Positions 32,848-40,531 of a stretch of 53,515 nucleotides of DNA are shown here, in pieces (position 1 is the first letter of the stretch; each line of letters opens with the position of its first letter). The notes beneath the pieces were generated by a model. It ran no database searches, was not told the DNA's origin, and saw only the letters and a program-made list of their open reading frames with translations. This DNA is from a virus, in the IMG/VR virus record IMGVR_UViG_3300036828_000767, positions 1 to 53,515 of that record. The stretch is one strand, 5' to 3'. A program made the position numbers and the translations under genes.

Positions 32848-33026
32848 TACGAACAATCAGGGCAGTTGCGGCCCACCCGGTCAATACGCTGGCGGCGTAT
32901 CTCGGCGACACGGATAAACACCGAAACGTTGGACCGCCAGGACTCGTTGCTGCGGCCCACGTGCCCGCAAGAGAACTGCGACAGCGGCGCGTTGACCGCA
33001 ACACTGCGACTGCTACCTTCGGTCAT
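32847..33026 (-). CDS. 59-residue zinc-knuckle-like protein, first gene of the sugar block
   Basis: Reads TEGSSRSVAVNAPLSQFSCG, HVGRSNESWRSNVSVFIR, ending VGRNCPDCS. Cys-x-His in the middle and a CxxC at the very end suggest a zinc site. AAAAGG lies before the ATG. Its stop is shared with the ATG of the GT4 gene. Confidence 0.62.
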   Translation of the reverse strand: MTEGSSRSVAVNAPLSQFSCGHVGRSNESWRSNVSVFIRVAEIRRQRIDRVGRNCPDCS

Positions 33027-33060
33027 AGACGGTGCCTTTTCTCGACTAGGCGCCGTTTGC

Positions 33061-33093
33061 GGGGCCGGGAGTTTCGCTCATGCTCCCGGCCCC
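33061..33093 (-). terminator. Hairpin terminator before the sugar block
   Basis: Perfect 11-bp stem GGGGCCGGGAG / CTCCCGGCCCC with an 11-base loop, 31 bases beyond the stop of the gene at 33125. No T run follows, as is common in actinobacteria. Confidence 0.65.
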
Positions 33094-33124
33094 TTCACGC
33101 CTGGCTGATACCCGATTCAGGATA

Positions 33125-33373
33125 CTACTTGTCCGCAGGCTCCGCGGGAATCTGCCCCGTAGCGGGATCGCGCTGCTCGGCGTACGGATCGCTTTGACCA
33201 TCCACGTAGGGCCGCTCCGGGTCAACCATCACCGGAACCTGCTCCCGGGGCTGGGCCGTCGGGTCAACACTGGGAGCCTGCGGGTCAAACTCCCCCTCAG
33301 ACTCCGTGCCGGACCGCTCGTCAGCACCGGCCTTCTTGCCGTCCTTGCTCTCCATGCTCTTGTTCCCAGTCAT
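33125..33373 (-). CDS. Small acidic hydrophilic head-region protein
   Basis: An 82-residue protein without hydrophobic core: KSMESKDGKKAGADERSGTE, then FDPQAPSVDPTAQPREQVPV and YVDGQSDPYAEQRDPATGQI. It seems intrinsically disordered. AGGAAGG precedes the ATG. Unknown role; last gene before a terminator. Confidence 0.6.
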   Translation of the reverse strand: MTGNKSMESKDGKKAGADERSGTESEGEFDPQAPSVDPTAQPREQVPVMVDPERPYVDGQSDPYAEQRDPATGQIPAEPADK

Positions 33374-33440
33374 GCCTCAACCTTCCTCTTGGGGATTGAA
33401 CCACGACCTGTCTTGCCCACACGCGGAAGGCCAAACCTGT

Positions 33441-33785
33441 CTACCCAGCGGACTTCTGCTGGGCCTTCTTCCGCTGCGACCGCACCAGCACCGTCAGCGG
33501 GACACCCTGCGCCGACCACGCGATCTCCTGCTTCGGCACCGCCGCCCAAACCTCGTCGCCCTGCTCAACCTGCGTGGTGAACTGAGACGTCATCACGTAC
33601 AGGCCACCACCGCCGTCTTCGGCAAGCTCCGGGCCGCCCACGTAGAAGTTATAACCGGACGAAGCCTGAGACTGCCCCGGCAGAGGCAGGGACGCGATCG
33701 TCACTTCCAGGTCACCCGCCTCTGCCGTATACACGCACTGAGAGGTACCCGGCTCGATGTCCTTGAAAAACGTGCGCAACGGCAT
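33441..33785 (-). CDS. Head decoration-like small structural protein
   Basis: A 114-residue beta-rich protein: FFKDIEPGTSQCVYTAEAGD, LEVTIASLPLPGQ, LYVMTSQFTTQVEQGDEVWA, and a basic end. AAGGGA lies before the ATG. Place just behind the capsid group suggests a head protein; no family recognised. Confidence 0.62.
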   Translation of the reverse strand: MPLRTFFKDIEPGTSQCVYTAEAGDLEVTIASLPLPGQSQASSGYNFYVGGPELAEDGGGGLYVMTSQFTTQVEQGDEVWAAVPKQEIAWSAQGVPLTVLVRSQRKKAQQKSAG

Positions 33786-33794
33786 GAGGTTCCC

Positions 33795-34007
33795 TTAGGG
33801 CATGTAGTCGATGGGCAGAACCAGGCCCGCGAAGTAGGTAGGACACTGGACGAACAAAGGCGACGGGCTCACCGTACCGCTTTGCGTGAGGGTGCCGAGC
33901 TGCTGCCCCTCACGTGGATGCAGGACCACAAGTTGCCCGCCGACGACGACTTCGGCGTCAACGATCGCCTCAGCTACGTTCGGTACCGCCACCGTGCCAG
34001 ATTGCAT
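33795..34007 (-). CDS. 70-residue head protein, unknown
   Basis: Starts at the ATG 34007 after GGAGG: QSGTVAVPNVAEAIVDAEVV, VGGQLVVLHPREGQQLG, SPLFVQCPTYFAGLVLPIDY. Nearly all strand-forming; resembles small capsid-associated proteins. It begins a new transcription segment behind the hairpin at 34045. Confidence 0.62.
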   Translation of the reverse strand: MQSGTVAVPNVAEAIVDAEVVVGGQLVVLHPREGQQLGTLTQSGTVSPSPLFVQCPTYFAGLVLPIDYMP

Positions 34008-34044
34008 TACAGCCTCCAGGTCAGATACCTGATTGTAGACATGA

Positions 34045-34079
34045 AACCGCCCCTCCCGGTGCGACCGGGAGGGGCGGTT
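34045..34079 (-). terminator. Strong hairpin terminator (16-bp stem)
   Basis: Perfect arms AACCGCCCCTCCCGGT / ACCGGGAGGGGCGGTT with a 3-base loop. It lies just beyond the stop of the gene at 34090. Confidence 0.75.
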
Positions 34080-34089
34080 CGCCTGGGGA

Positions 34090-34386
34090 TTAAGGCGCGG
34101 GCGGCGGCACCGCGGCCTGCTCGGAAGCAGCCGCAGTGTCAAGGTCAGCCACGGCAGCCTTCAGCCCGGTGAGGTCCGGGGCCACGCCGGCGGCAACCTG
34201 CGCCTCCAGGGCGGCGATCTCGGCCTTGATCGCCGCGGTCGCGGTGTTCTCGGCCGCTACGTCAGTCTCGATTTCCTGCGCTGCGGCGTTGATGTCATCC
34301 TGTGCAGTCATGATCACGTCCAGTTTCTGGTTGATTTCGGCGAGCTGCGCCAGCACCCGTTGCTGGAACACCGTCTCAATGGCCAC
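34090..34386 (-). CDS. Coiled-coil protein, 98 residues
   Basis: A long helix in heptads: VFQQRVLAQLAEINQKLDVI, then AQDDINAAAQEIETDVAAEN and AIKAEIAALEAQVAAGVAPD, ending AAVPPPAP. Proteins of this pattern are common in phages near head or tail genes and probably trimerise. It has a hairpin before and behind it and its own -10 box, so it is expressed alone; start is GTG at 34386 without ribosome-binding site. Confidence 0.7.
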   Translation of the reverse strand: MAIETVFQQRVLAQLAEINQKLDVIMTAQDDINAAAQEIETDVAAENTATAAIKAEIAALEAQVAAGVAPDLTGLKAAVADLDTAAASEQAAVPPPAP

Positions 34387-34398
34387 AACGCCAGCGTA
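34387..34398 (-). promoter_or_regulatory. -10 box for the leaderless coiled-coil gene
   Basis: TACGCT (minus strand, 34398-34393), 6 bases, then GTG. It lies right behind the capsid-gene terminator. Confidence 0.45.
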
Positions 34399-34405
34399 GC
34401 AAGGG

Positions 34406-34442
34406 ATTGGCCCCTCCCGTCTGCGAACCGGGAGGGGCCAAT
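34406..34442 (-). terminator. Hairpin terminator behind the capsid gene
   Basis: Perfect 14-bp stem ATTGGCCCCTCCCG / CGGGAGGGGCCAAT with a 9-base loop, 21 bases beyond the capsid stop. The core shares GCCCCTCCCG with the hairpin at 34045. Confidence 0.75.
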
Positions 34443-34463
34443 TCGGTCCCCAGTGGAGAGAGC

Positions 34464-37400
34464 CTACAGGGTGCTGAGCAGGCGGAATGCGTTGGGCACG
34501 AGCACCCGGCTGTTGTTAAACCAAATCGCGAGAATCCCTCGTTGGCCGACCGGGAACCGGTTGGTCGAGCCGAACAGGTGCGGGATCAGCTCGATGCCCA
34601 TGCCGATCCGGTCCACGATCAGGAACTGGCTGAAGTCGCCCTGGAGCAGGACGAGGGAGCCAGACGAAATCGCCGTGGTCATCGTGGACAGTTCGTACGC
34701 CGGGTAGCCGTTGAACGTCGCCGGAGTACCAGCGGAAGGCCGCACCCACGAGTCGAACGCGGCCGAGGCGAGAGCCTGGAAGAGCTGACGGAACCGGTTG
34801 AAGGTCGTCTTCGACGCCAGGTAGGCGCTCTGCTGACGGAACCGGGGAGCCATCTGGTTTTCCAGGTTGTACAGGTCACCAATCGCCAGGGTCGCCGTAC
34901 CCGCCGTGTTCACCAGCGAAGCGGGGCTGGAGTCATGCAGCGTCTGGATGACACCGTTGGCGTTCGGGGCGGTGCCGTTGCCGAGGGCGAACGAAGTTGC
35001 TTCCTCAACGTCCTTGGCATCCATCAGCAGGTTCGTCATCTGGGACCGCAGCGCGCCCCAGGAGACGTCCAGCTCGATGTTGAACGGCACGAAACCCTGC
35101 ACCCGCGTGGTGCGGACGTTCGGCTGCACCAGCAGCGGGTCACCGGTCGCGGCTTCAGTTCCTTCAGCGACACGGTTGACAACCACACCAGCGGACGTCA
35201 CGCCGTCCCATTCCTTGCCGGTGATCTGCTCCACCCGGGAAATCTGGCGAAGCGGGTTGATGGCCCCATTTGAGGACAAAATCACCGTTGGGTCGAGCTG
35301 GAACGGTACGGCGAAACCGCCTGCGGAGTCCACACCGAGCTGAAGGGCTCGCTGCTCCTCAGTGTTCAGGCCATTCACGCTCAGCGACCCAAGCATCTTG
35401 CCGAACGCCCGGTCGTAAAGCGGCGAACCGGTGACCAGGACACGCCGGGCCAGGGAGCCGCCCTCGTCATCCACCCGGTCAAGCAGGTTCGCGACCGTCT
35501 CCTGGCAGTCCTCGCGGGACTTCGGACCGGAATACCGGACCGCGTCCAGGGCACGCATCGCGTGCTCCCGGTACAGGGTGGGCACCTCGTCGAAGTTGTG
35601 CGCCTTGTGCCGGATCGCCGTCAGGTCGAAAATCTGCTCCGGCTTCATCGGGTTGTAGAACATCGGCCCGGTGCCGAGACGGTCCTTGACATAGGCGGGC
35701 GCGTTCCTGACCGTGGTGCCGTAACCACCCTGGCCCCCGCCGGGAGTGAACCCAACACCGGGGAAACCGATGCCAGCGTTGTCGATGCCCTCCATGGCAC
35801 CCTCGTCGCCGCTCTCAACGATGGTCCGCAGGTACTGGGCGCGAGCCGTGGCGTCCTTAATGGCCCGCTGATGCTCGATCAGTTCCTGCTGAAGGGAAGT
35901 CCACTCGGTTCGGGTGTCGGCCGGAAGTTCGGCACCCATGTTTTCGGTGTCGATCTCTTGCAGCCGGTGCTGGACTTCCATGAGCCGCGCCTGCCGCTGG
36001 TCGATGGACATAAGTCCTTCCATCGTCTCGCTCTCCTTGATAGTGCTCGGGGGTGCCGGGTGCGGCTGCGGCCCTGGCTTAACGGCGGCCCCAGTGCTTG
36101 CGTCTGCGTTACGCGGGACGGCGGCGGCTGGCTTCCTGCCGGAACTGCTAGAACTCTTTGTATCACCCTTTGCCGCCTGAATGGCGCGTTCATGCGCCTC
36201 CAGGTGCGCCCTTGCTGCCGTCGCGTTCATCAAACCCTGAGCGCCGGCAAGGCGGCCGAGTGCATTACTGACACCATGCGCGTTCGGCGGGTCGCCTGGC
36301 TTGTAGTGGTGCGGGAGACCCCACGTGGCTTGCAACTTCGGGTCGCCCTTACGGCGGCCCGCGCAAACCGCGGCGTAAAACTTGGCCGGGTCATTCGACG
36401 CCGAACCCGCAGCCCACACCTTCCCCGCATCCCACGCGGAAGTGTCCACACTGCCATGGCTGTCATCGGCAGGTTCGGCGGCATCAGGTGCGGCACGCCC
36501 TTCCTTGTCCTTCATCGGCTTCCCCGGTACCGGCTTCTTCTGCTTCCCATCGGCCGTCCAATAATCATGGTCGGTGTCGGTGGAAGCCTTCGAGTCGTCG
36601 TCGCCGTCCTTATCGGGGTCAAACTTGCCAGCCTTCGACGCGGCGACACCAGTCGGCGTGCCCATATCGTCGGCGTCCGGCTCAGTTTCCTTCTTCTTCT
36701 TGCCCTTACCAGCGCGGCCTGAAGTACCGGGGTCGTGGTCGTGGTCGTGCAGCGCGTCGCCCTCGTGGTCGTGTTCATGGCCGTGCATTCCGTCGCCGTT
36801 GTCGTCGGGGCCGTCATAAGCGTTGTGGTTGTGGGAATGCGAACCGGTATGGGTGCCATGCGTGGCCACCGTAGTGTCACGCGCCGGTACTGGGCTTGCC
36901 ATGTCATCGGCGGCCGGTGCCGCCGTGGCCCGCTCAGCTTCCACGTCGTCGTCCCTGGCTGAATTGGAAGTCATTCCTGCGGCTCCTGTCACCACCGCCG
37001 GGTACGCCTTATTGTCCGCCTGCGCGGACGCACCAGCGTCTTCGATATGCGCCCGCAGGTGCGCCTTCGCCTTCTGCTTGCTGTCGGTGGGGAACCCTTC
37101 GATGGAATCAGCCTTCAGAAGCGCGTTCCGGGAGGCGATAAGGTTCGCCGCGCCGGGGGTGCCATCGTCGTTGACGTGGTGGTGCGGCAGGTAACCATGC
37201 TCGGGCATGTAGTTGCCGCCGTTTCCCGCACCAGCGGCCTGATCGGCAAGGGCGTACACCGACTGCATGTGGTCCCAGGACGTGGGGAACTTCAACTTGC
37301 CGATTTCGGCCTTGGGGTCGTAGTCGGTCGTGGCCACGTCGGTGTGGTGAACCGGCACACCGGTCCGGCTCTGCCCGTTCAAATTGACGATCTCCATTGC

Positions 37401-38036
37401 CTGCTCAGGCGAGATGCCCATAGCCGCTAGTTCCTTCGCCCGGACCCCCATGATTTCCGCTGTGACAAACGCGGGGATCGGCGTCGGCCCGTACTCGATC
37501 AGGGCGATTTCCTGCCGGGTCACCAACGCCAGGTCGCCGTTGCGGTCAGGCATGTACTGCCCGCGGCCCTTATCCGGCGAAGACTTAACGAATACGCCGG
37601 TGTAGCTCATGCCCCGCAACGACTGAGACTTGATCGCCTCCAGAATCCTGTCGTTCTCCGGGCCTGGGTCGAACCGGGTGACGGTGTACAGTCCCCGCTG
37701 GTCCGGTTTCATCTCCAGCGGCTTGCCGAGTGGCACCGACCACATGTCCGACGGTGTGCCATCGAGGGACTTGGCGTGGTTGTACACGGAGAAAATCTGG
37801 TCGGCGCGGTCGGCGAGGGAACGGTTAAAAGAAGCCGGGTCGTTCTGCTCGTTGTAGTGCCCGTCCTGGTCTACGATCTCCGTCGGCGTGTTAAACACTG
37901 CCGCGTAGGCGATCACGTCACGGCCGGTGCCGCCCTTACGGATGTGGATGTCGTCGAAGACGTGAGCGCGGGTGACGGTGACAGAACGGTCGCCGTCCAG
38001 CGCGCGGCGTACCCGGCGTGCACTGTCAGTGCTCAT
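34464..38036 (-). CDS. Fused prohead protease - linker - HK97-type major capsid protein
   Basis: A 1190-residue polyprotein. Residues about 25-200 are an S78/U35-type prohead protease (AYAAVFNTPTEIVDQDGHYN; VYNHAKSLDG with H87; SLRGMSYTGVF with S144). Then comes a region with KAKAHLRAHIEDAG, an extremely His/Asp-rich stretch (about 393-440, HSHNHN, HGHEHDHEG), Lys/Asp-rich linkers and a SNALGRLAGAQGLMNATAAR segment. From residue 672 the capsid begins (SIDQRQARLMEVQHRLQEID), with the N-arm LGVDSAGGFAVPFQLD and the HK97 fold to the end (MTNLLMDAKDVEEATSFALG; FDSWVRPSAGTPATFNGYPA). AAGGAG with 9 bases to ATG 36023 allows a separate 519-residue capsid start. Confidence 0.9.
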   Translation of the reverse strand: MSTDSARRVRRALDGDRSVTVTRAHVFDDIHIRKGGTGRDVIAYAAVFNTPTEIVDQDGHYNEQNDPASFNRSLADRADQIFSVYNHAKSLDGTPSDMWSVPLGKPLEMKPDQRGLYTVTRFDPGPENDRILEAIKSQSLRGMSYTGVFVKSSPDKGRGQYMPDRNGDLALVTRQEIALIEYGPTPIPAFVTAEIMGVRAKELAAMGISPEQAMEIVNLNGQSRTGVPVHHTDVATTDYDPKAEIGKLKFPTSWDHMQSVYALADQAAGAGNGGNYMPEHGYLPHHHVNDDGTPGAANLIASRNALLKADSIEGFPTDSKQKAKAHLRAHIEDAGASAQADNKAYPAVVTGAAGMTSNSARDDDVEAERATAAPAADDMASPVPARDTTVATHGTHTGSHSHNHNAYDGPDDNGDGMHGHEHDHEGDALHDHDHDPGTSGRAGKGKKKKETEPDADDMGTPTGVAASKAGKFDPDKDGDDDSKASTDTDHDYWTADGKQKKPVPGKPMKDKEGRAAPDAAEPADDSHGSVDTSAWDAGKVWAAGSASNDPAKFYAAVCAGRRKGDPKLQATWGLPHHYKPGDPPNAHGVSNALGRLAGAQGLMNATAARAHLEAHERAIQAAKGDTKSSSSSGRKPAAAVPRNADASTGAAVKPGPQPHPAPPSTIKESETMEGLMSIDQRQARLMEVQHRLQEIDTENMGAELPADTRTEWTSLQQELIEHQRAIKDATARAQYLRTIVESGDEGAMEGIDNAGIGFPGVGFTPGGGQGGYGTTVRNAPAYVKDRLGTGPMFYNPMKPEQIFDLTAIRHKAHNFDEVPTLYREHAMRALDAVRYSGPKSREDCQETVANLLDRVDDEGGSLARRVLVTGSPLYDRAFGKMLGSLSVNGLNTEEQRALQLGVDSAGGFAVPFQLDPTVILSSNGAINPLRQISRVEQITGKEWDGVTSAGVVVNRVAEGTEAATGDPLLVQPNVRTTRVQGFVPFNIELDVSWGALRSQMTNLLMDAKDVEEATSFALGNGTAPNANGVIQTLHDSSPASLVNTAGTATLAIGDLYNLENQMAPRFRQQSAYLASKTTFNRFRQLFQALASAAFDSWVRPSAGTPATFNGYPAYELSTMTTAISSGSLVLLQGDFSQFLIVDRIGMGIELIPHLFGSTNRFPVGQRGILAIWFNNSRVLVPNAFRLLSTL
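36023..36038 (-). promoter_or_regulatory. Internal ribosome-binding site and start for a free capsid protein
   Basis: AAGGAG (minus strand, 36038-36033), 9 bases, then an in-frame ATG at residue 672 of the fusion, exactly at the border of linker and capsid. Confidence 0.55.
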
Positions 38037-39792
38037 CCGGCCCTCCGATGGCCCGCCTGTTTCCGTTAGAGCTAACCGTAACTGGTATATGGCGTTTTTG
38101 CTTTATCACCACGGGGTCCGAGTTCGTATCGGCGGGATGTGCGGCTTCGAGCTTCACCAGCTCTTCGCCTTCGGCCGGATAGTGCTTACGAAGGTGGTTA
38201 GCGAGCCGTTGCGCATGATCCGCCGCTGATTCCAGGTGATTGCCAAGATGGTCCTGGTTGAACTCAATGTTGTCAGGCGTATTTGAATCCCGCAGATGAC
38301 CAAGGTGCCTGCGGGCGTGCGCCAGGTCATGCGACACCGTTTCCAGCAGATGCGCCGTGGAAATCTCCACATGGTCCGAACCGCCGGGCTTCACCTTCCC
38401 GCGGCTCACCTCCACCAGGTCAACCACCGGCCTCGACTTCGCCAGCTTCGGCAAGCCAGGCTGCTGCGGCTCCGACGGCGCCGCCATGCCCGGGGGCTGC
38501 AACTGCACCGACAGCAAGCCGGTGTGCTTCAGCAAGCTCATGTCATTGTTCGCGACAGCCTGAATCACCGAATCGGGTTCGAAGCCTTCCCGCACCAGGG
38601 TGGTGATCGTGGATGCTTGCGACTGCGCCACCGCGGCGATGTCCTGCGCGTCTTCCCGCATGAACGGCACCCGCGCGTCGAACCACAGGTTCGCCCCCGG
38701 CGGCACCTGCATGACCGATTCCAGCGCCGCACACGCGGACATCCACAGGTGGTACATGGTGCCGTCAGAAAAACGCCTGCGGGCGGAGTTGAAGTTCCCC
38801 GCGTTCAGCGACGATCCCTGAAGTCCCTCGGAGAAGCCCACCCAGGACGGCGGGACACCCGCCGCAGCAGCCAGCCGGGATTCGCCTTTCCCCTGCGTTG
38901 CGGCGAAATCAAGCTGCTGGAAGTCCTTGCCGACCGTGACCGGGTCCGCGCCGCCACCAAGGTAGAGAGTCTTGTACGCATTGAACGCGCCCTTGTGCTC
39001 CTCTTCCATCAGGGCCTTGAACTTCGTCACCATGTCAATGGGGATGGTGGGGTCAAACTTGATCGCCAGGTTCGGCGTCGCGGCGTTCTGGAAAAACCTG
39101 GCCTTGTGCTCCACCGCCAGCGAGTCCGCCTGCACTTCGCGGATACACGAAGTAAGCCACGACATGCCGAGGAACTGGAAGTTCGGGTCCGGCTGCGACG
39201 CGTAATGCGCCACCTCTTCCGGGAGGAAAAACTTCGCCCTGCCCGACCGCGGCCAGTACGCGTACCCGGCGACTTCGACGTCTTCGGCGTCCATCGGGAA
39301 ATCGGCGTCGAGCTGAGACCCGAGGATGATCGTCACTAGGTCAGGGCGGAGCCTGGCCAGCCGGTCGCCACGGGGCCGGACGATGTAAGCGTTCCCGGCG
39401 ATGGAATTGTCAATTTCCATCCGTGCCAGCAGGTTCGAAGTGAGACCGCCTGGCCACGGGTGCTCCAGCACCGACAGGTCGGGGGAGCCGAACAGGTCAC
39501 CAGGGTCGGAGCCCTTGAACCTGGTCCACTGGAACCTGATCTGGGAGAAAGCCTGCATCCTGGCCTGGACCAGGGCGAACACTGCGGTGTTGCCGTGATG
39601 GGCGGCGATGGTGGAGCCAACAATGCGCTCCTCCTTGACGTTGCCCATCGTGGTCTGGATGAGCGGGTACGTCAGGCCGCCGAACTCGAAAAGGGCGGAC
39701 CATTCGTCGATGTTCAGGGACATGTCACGCTGCGACGGCGCGGGAGAGTTCCGCTTAGCCACCGCGGCGTTGACGCGTTCCAGAACGCCCAT
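38026..39792 (-). CDS. Portal protein
   Basis: A 588-residue HK97-type portal. Typical pieces are LVQARMQAFSQIRFQW near residue 80, PWPGGLTSNLLARMEIDNSI, GNAYIVRPRGDRLARLRPDL, FLPEEVAHYASQPDPNFQFL with GMSWLTSC, and AAAAGVPPSWVGFSEGLQGS with NAGNFNSARRRFSDGT. The last 130 residues, with a His-rich helical part (SHDLAHARRHLGHL; HLGNHLESAADHAQRL), are an added tail unlike the portal core. GGAGGG precedes the ATG; the stop overlaps the protease-capsid start by 11 bases. The dodecamer forms the DNA gate of the head. Confidence 0.92.
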   Translation of the reverse strand: MGVLERVNAAVAKRNSPAPSQRDMSLNIDEWSALFEFGGLTYPLIQTTMGNVKEERIVGSTIAAHHGNTAVFALVQARMQAFSQIRFQWTRFKGSDPGDLFGSPDLSVLEHPWPGGLTSNLLARMEIDNSIAGNAYIVRPRGDRLARLRPDLVTIILGSQLDADFPMDAEDVEVAGYAYWPRSGRAKFFLPEEVAHYASQPDPNFQFLGMSWLTSCIREVQADSLAVEHKARFFQNAATPNLAIKFDPTIPIDMVTKFKALMEEEHKGAFNAYKTLYLGGGADPVTVGKDFQQLDFAATQGKGESRLAAAAGVPPSWVGFSEGLQGSSLNAGNFNSARRRFSDGTMYHLWMSACAALESVMQVPPGANLWFDARVPFMREDAQDIAAVAQSQASTITTLVREGFEPDSVIQAVANNDMSLLKHTGLLSVQLQPPGMAAPSEPQQPGLPKLAKSRPVVDLVEVSRGKVKPGGSDHVEISTAHLLETVSHDLAHARRHLGHLRDSNTPDNIEFNQDHLGNHLESAADHAQRLANHLRKHYPAEGEELVKLEAAHPADTNSDPVVIKQKRHIPVTVSSNGNRRAIGGPDEH

Positions 39793-39798
39793 TACGGG

Positions 39799-40062
39799 TT
39801 ACCCTCCGGTGTTACGTGCAGCCTTCATTTCGCGCAGCGTCTTGGTGTCGGCGCGTGCGGCGCTCCACCCCTCAGCGAACGCCAGCGCCGTCCACACGGC
39901 AGCGAACCACACCACGGTGAACATTTTCGCGACCGCCCAGCCCATGACGAAAAGTGTCACAGCGAACAACCGGGCCACGGTTTCGATGAAACTGACTTCA
40001 CGGGCACGGGCGGTGACGTCTTCGTAGTCCACCCGTTCCAAAAAGGTTGTCATTGAGGCCAT
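39799..40062 (-). CDS. Small membrane protein with two hydrophobic helices
   Basis: An 87-residue protein: ASMTTFLERVDYEDVTARAR, then ETVARLFAVTLFVMGWAVAK and FTVVWFAAVWTALAFAEGW as membrane segments, and a basic end. The start at 40062 follows a TACGAT box by 6 bases; an ATG-like start at 40092 lies inside a hairpin. Its position upstream of the portal gene is unusual for a membrane protein; a holin or superinfection role is possible but unproven. Confidence 0.65.
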   Translation of the reverse strand: MASMTTFLERVDYEDVTARAREVSFIETVARLFAVTLFVMGWAVAKMFTVVWFAAVWTALAFAEGWSAARADTKTLREMKAARNTGG

Positions 40063-40074
40063 GACAGCATCGTA
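40063..40074 (-). promoter_or_regulatory. -10 box for the leaderless membrane-protein gene
   Basis: TACGAT (minus strand, 40074-40069), 6 bases, then ATG 40062. The box touches the hairpin at 40071-40110. Confidence 0.45.
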
Positions 40075-40110
40075 GCCGCGGCGAGCAGGCAAAGCCTCGT
40101 CGCGGCTACG
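40071..40110 (-). terminator. Hairpin (15-bp stem with one G-T pair), probable terminator
   Basis: Arms CGTAGCCGCGGCGAG and CTCGTCGCGGCTACG with a 10-base loop, behind the small gene at 40174 and before the next promoter. Confidence 0.6.
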
Positions 40111-40173
40111 TTTGCCAGGCTAATTCGCCGGCGTCGCAGCGGCGCACTTCCCGGCAGTTACGGCGCCGCATGA

Positions 40174-40383
40174 CTAGCAGGCGACGCCGGTGTGCTTCAT
40201 CTCGTCGTAGCTGTTCATGTGCGCCCCGCCGGTCGGCGGATTGCTCGACATCTTGTCGTAGCTGACACCAGATACGGTGCCGGCGCCAGCCTCCCGGGAC
40301 GCCTGCTGCGCAAGCCATGCGGCGTCGCCGTTCGGGTCACCATGCGGGCCGATCTGTCCCAGCTCACCCATAGGGTCCGGCAT
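40174..40383 (-). CDS. 69-residue hydrophilic protein, unknown
   Basis: Reads PDPMGELGQIGPHGDPNGDA, AWLAQQASREAGAGTVSGVS, ending HMNSYDEMKHTGVAC. GGAGGACAAA precedes the ATG, a good ribosome-binding site. Mostly polar; no family recognised. It closes the terminase transcription unit. Confidence 0.6.
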   Translation of the reverse strand: MPDPMGELGQIGPHGDPNGDAAWLAQQASREAGAGTVSGVSYDKMSSNPPTGGAHMNSYDEMKHTGVAC

Positions 40384-40417
40384 TTTGTCCTCCTGGTCAG
40401 CGGAGCGTCATCAGGGC

Positions 40418-40531
40418 TTAGCCTACGCGCATCGAATCGCCGTAGCGGTAACGGCCACGCAGCTTGTTTGCCATCTGCCGGTAAGCGTCTGCTTCGGCGG
40501 GTGTCGCCGCGGGGTCATTCGCCTTCGTCAG
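40418..40531 (-). CDS. 37-codon frame overlapping the terminase end (doubtful)
   Basis: In the 131-base gap between the terminase stop and the next gene one frame reads NDPAATPAEADAYRQMANKL followed by RGRYRYGDSMRVG, which looks like real protein. Starts would be CTG at 40531 (GGAA 6 bases before) inside the terminase end, or ATG at 40474. It could also be the old terminase C-terminus after a frame change. Confidence 0.3.
   Translation of the reverse strand: MTKANDPAATPAEADAYRQMANKLRGRYRYGDSMRVG

Noticed and set aside
35562-36722. 386-codon plus-strand frame opposite protease-capsid
   Set aside because: Shadow of the capsid gene, with random composition.
39799-40092. Longer start (40092) of the small membrane protein
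   Set aside because: It would begin inside the hairpin loop and add an Arg-rich stretch; ATG 40062 has a -10 box at the usual distance.
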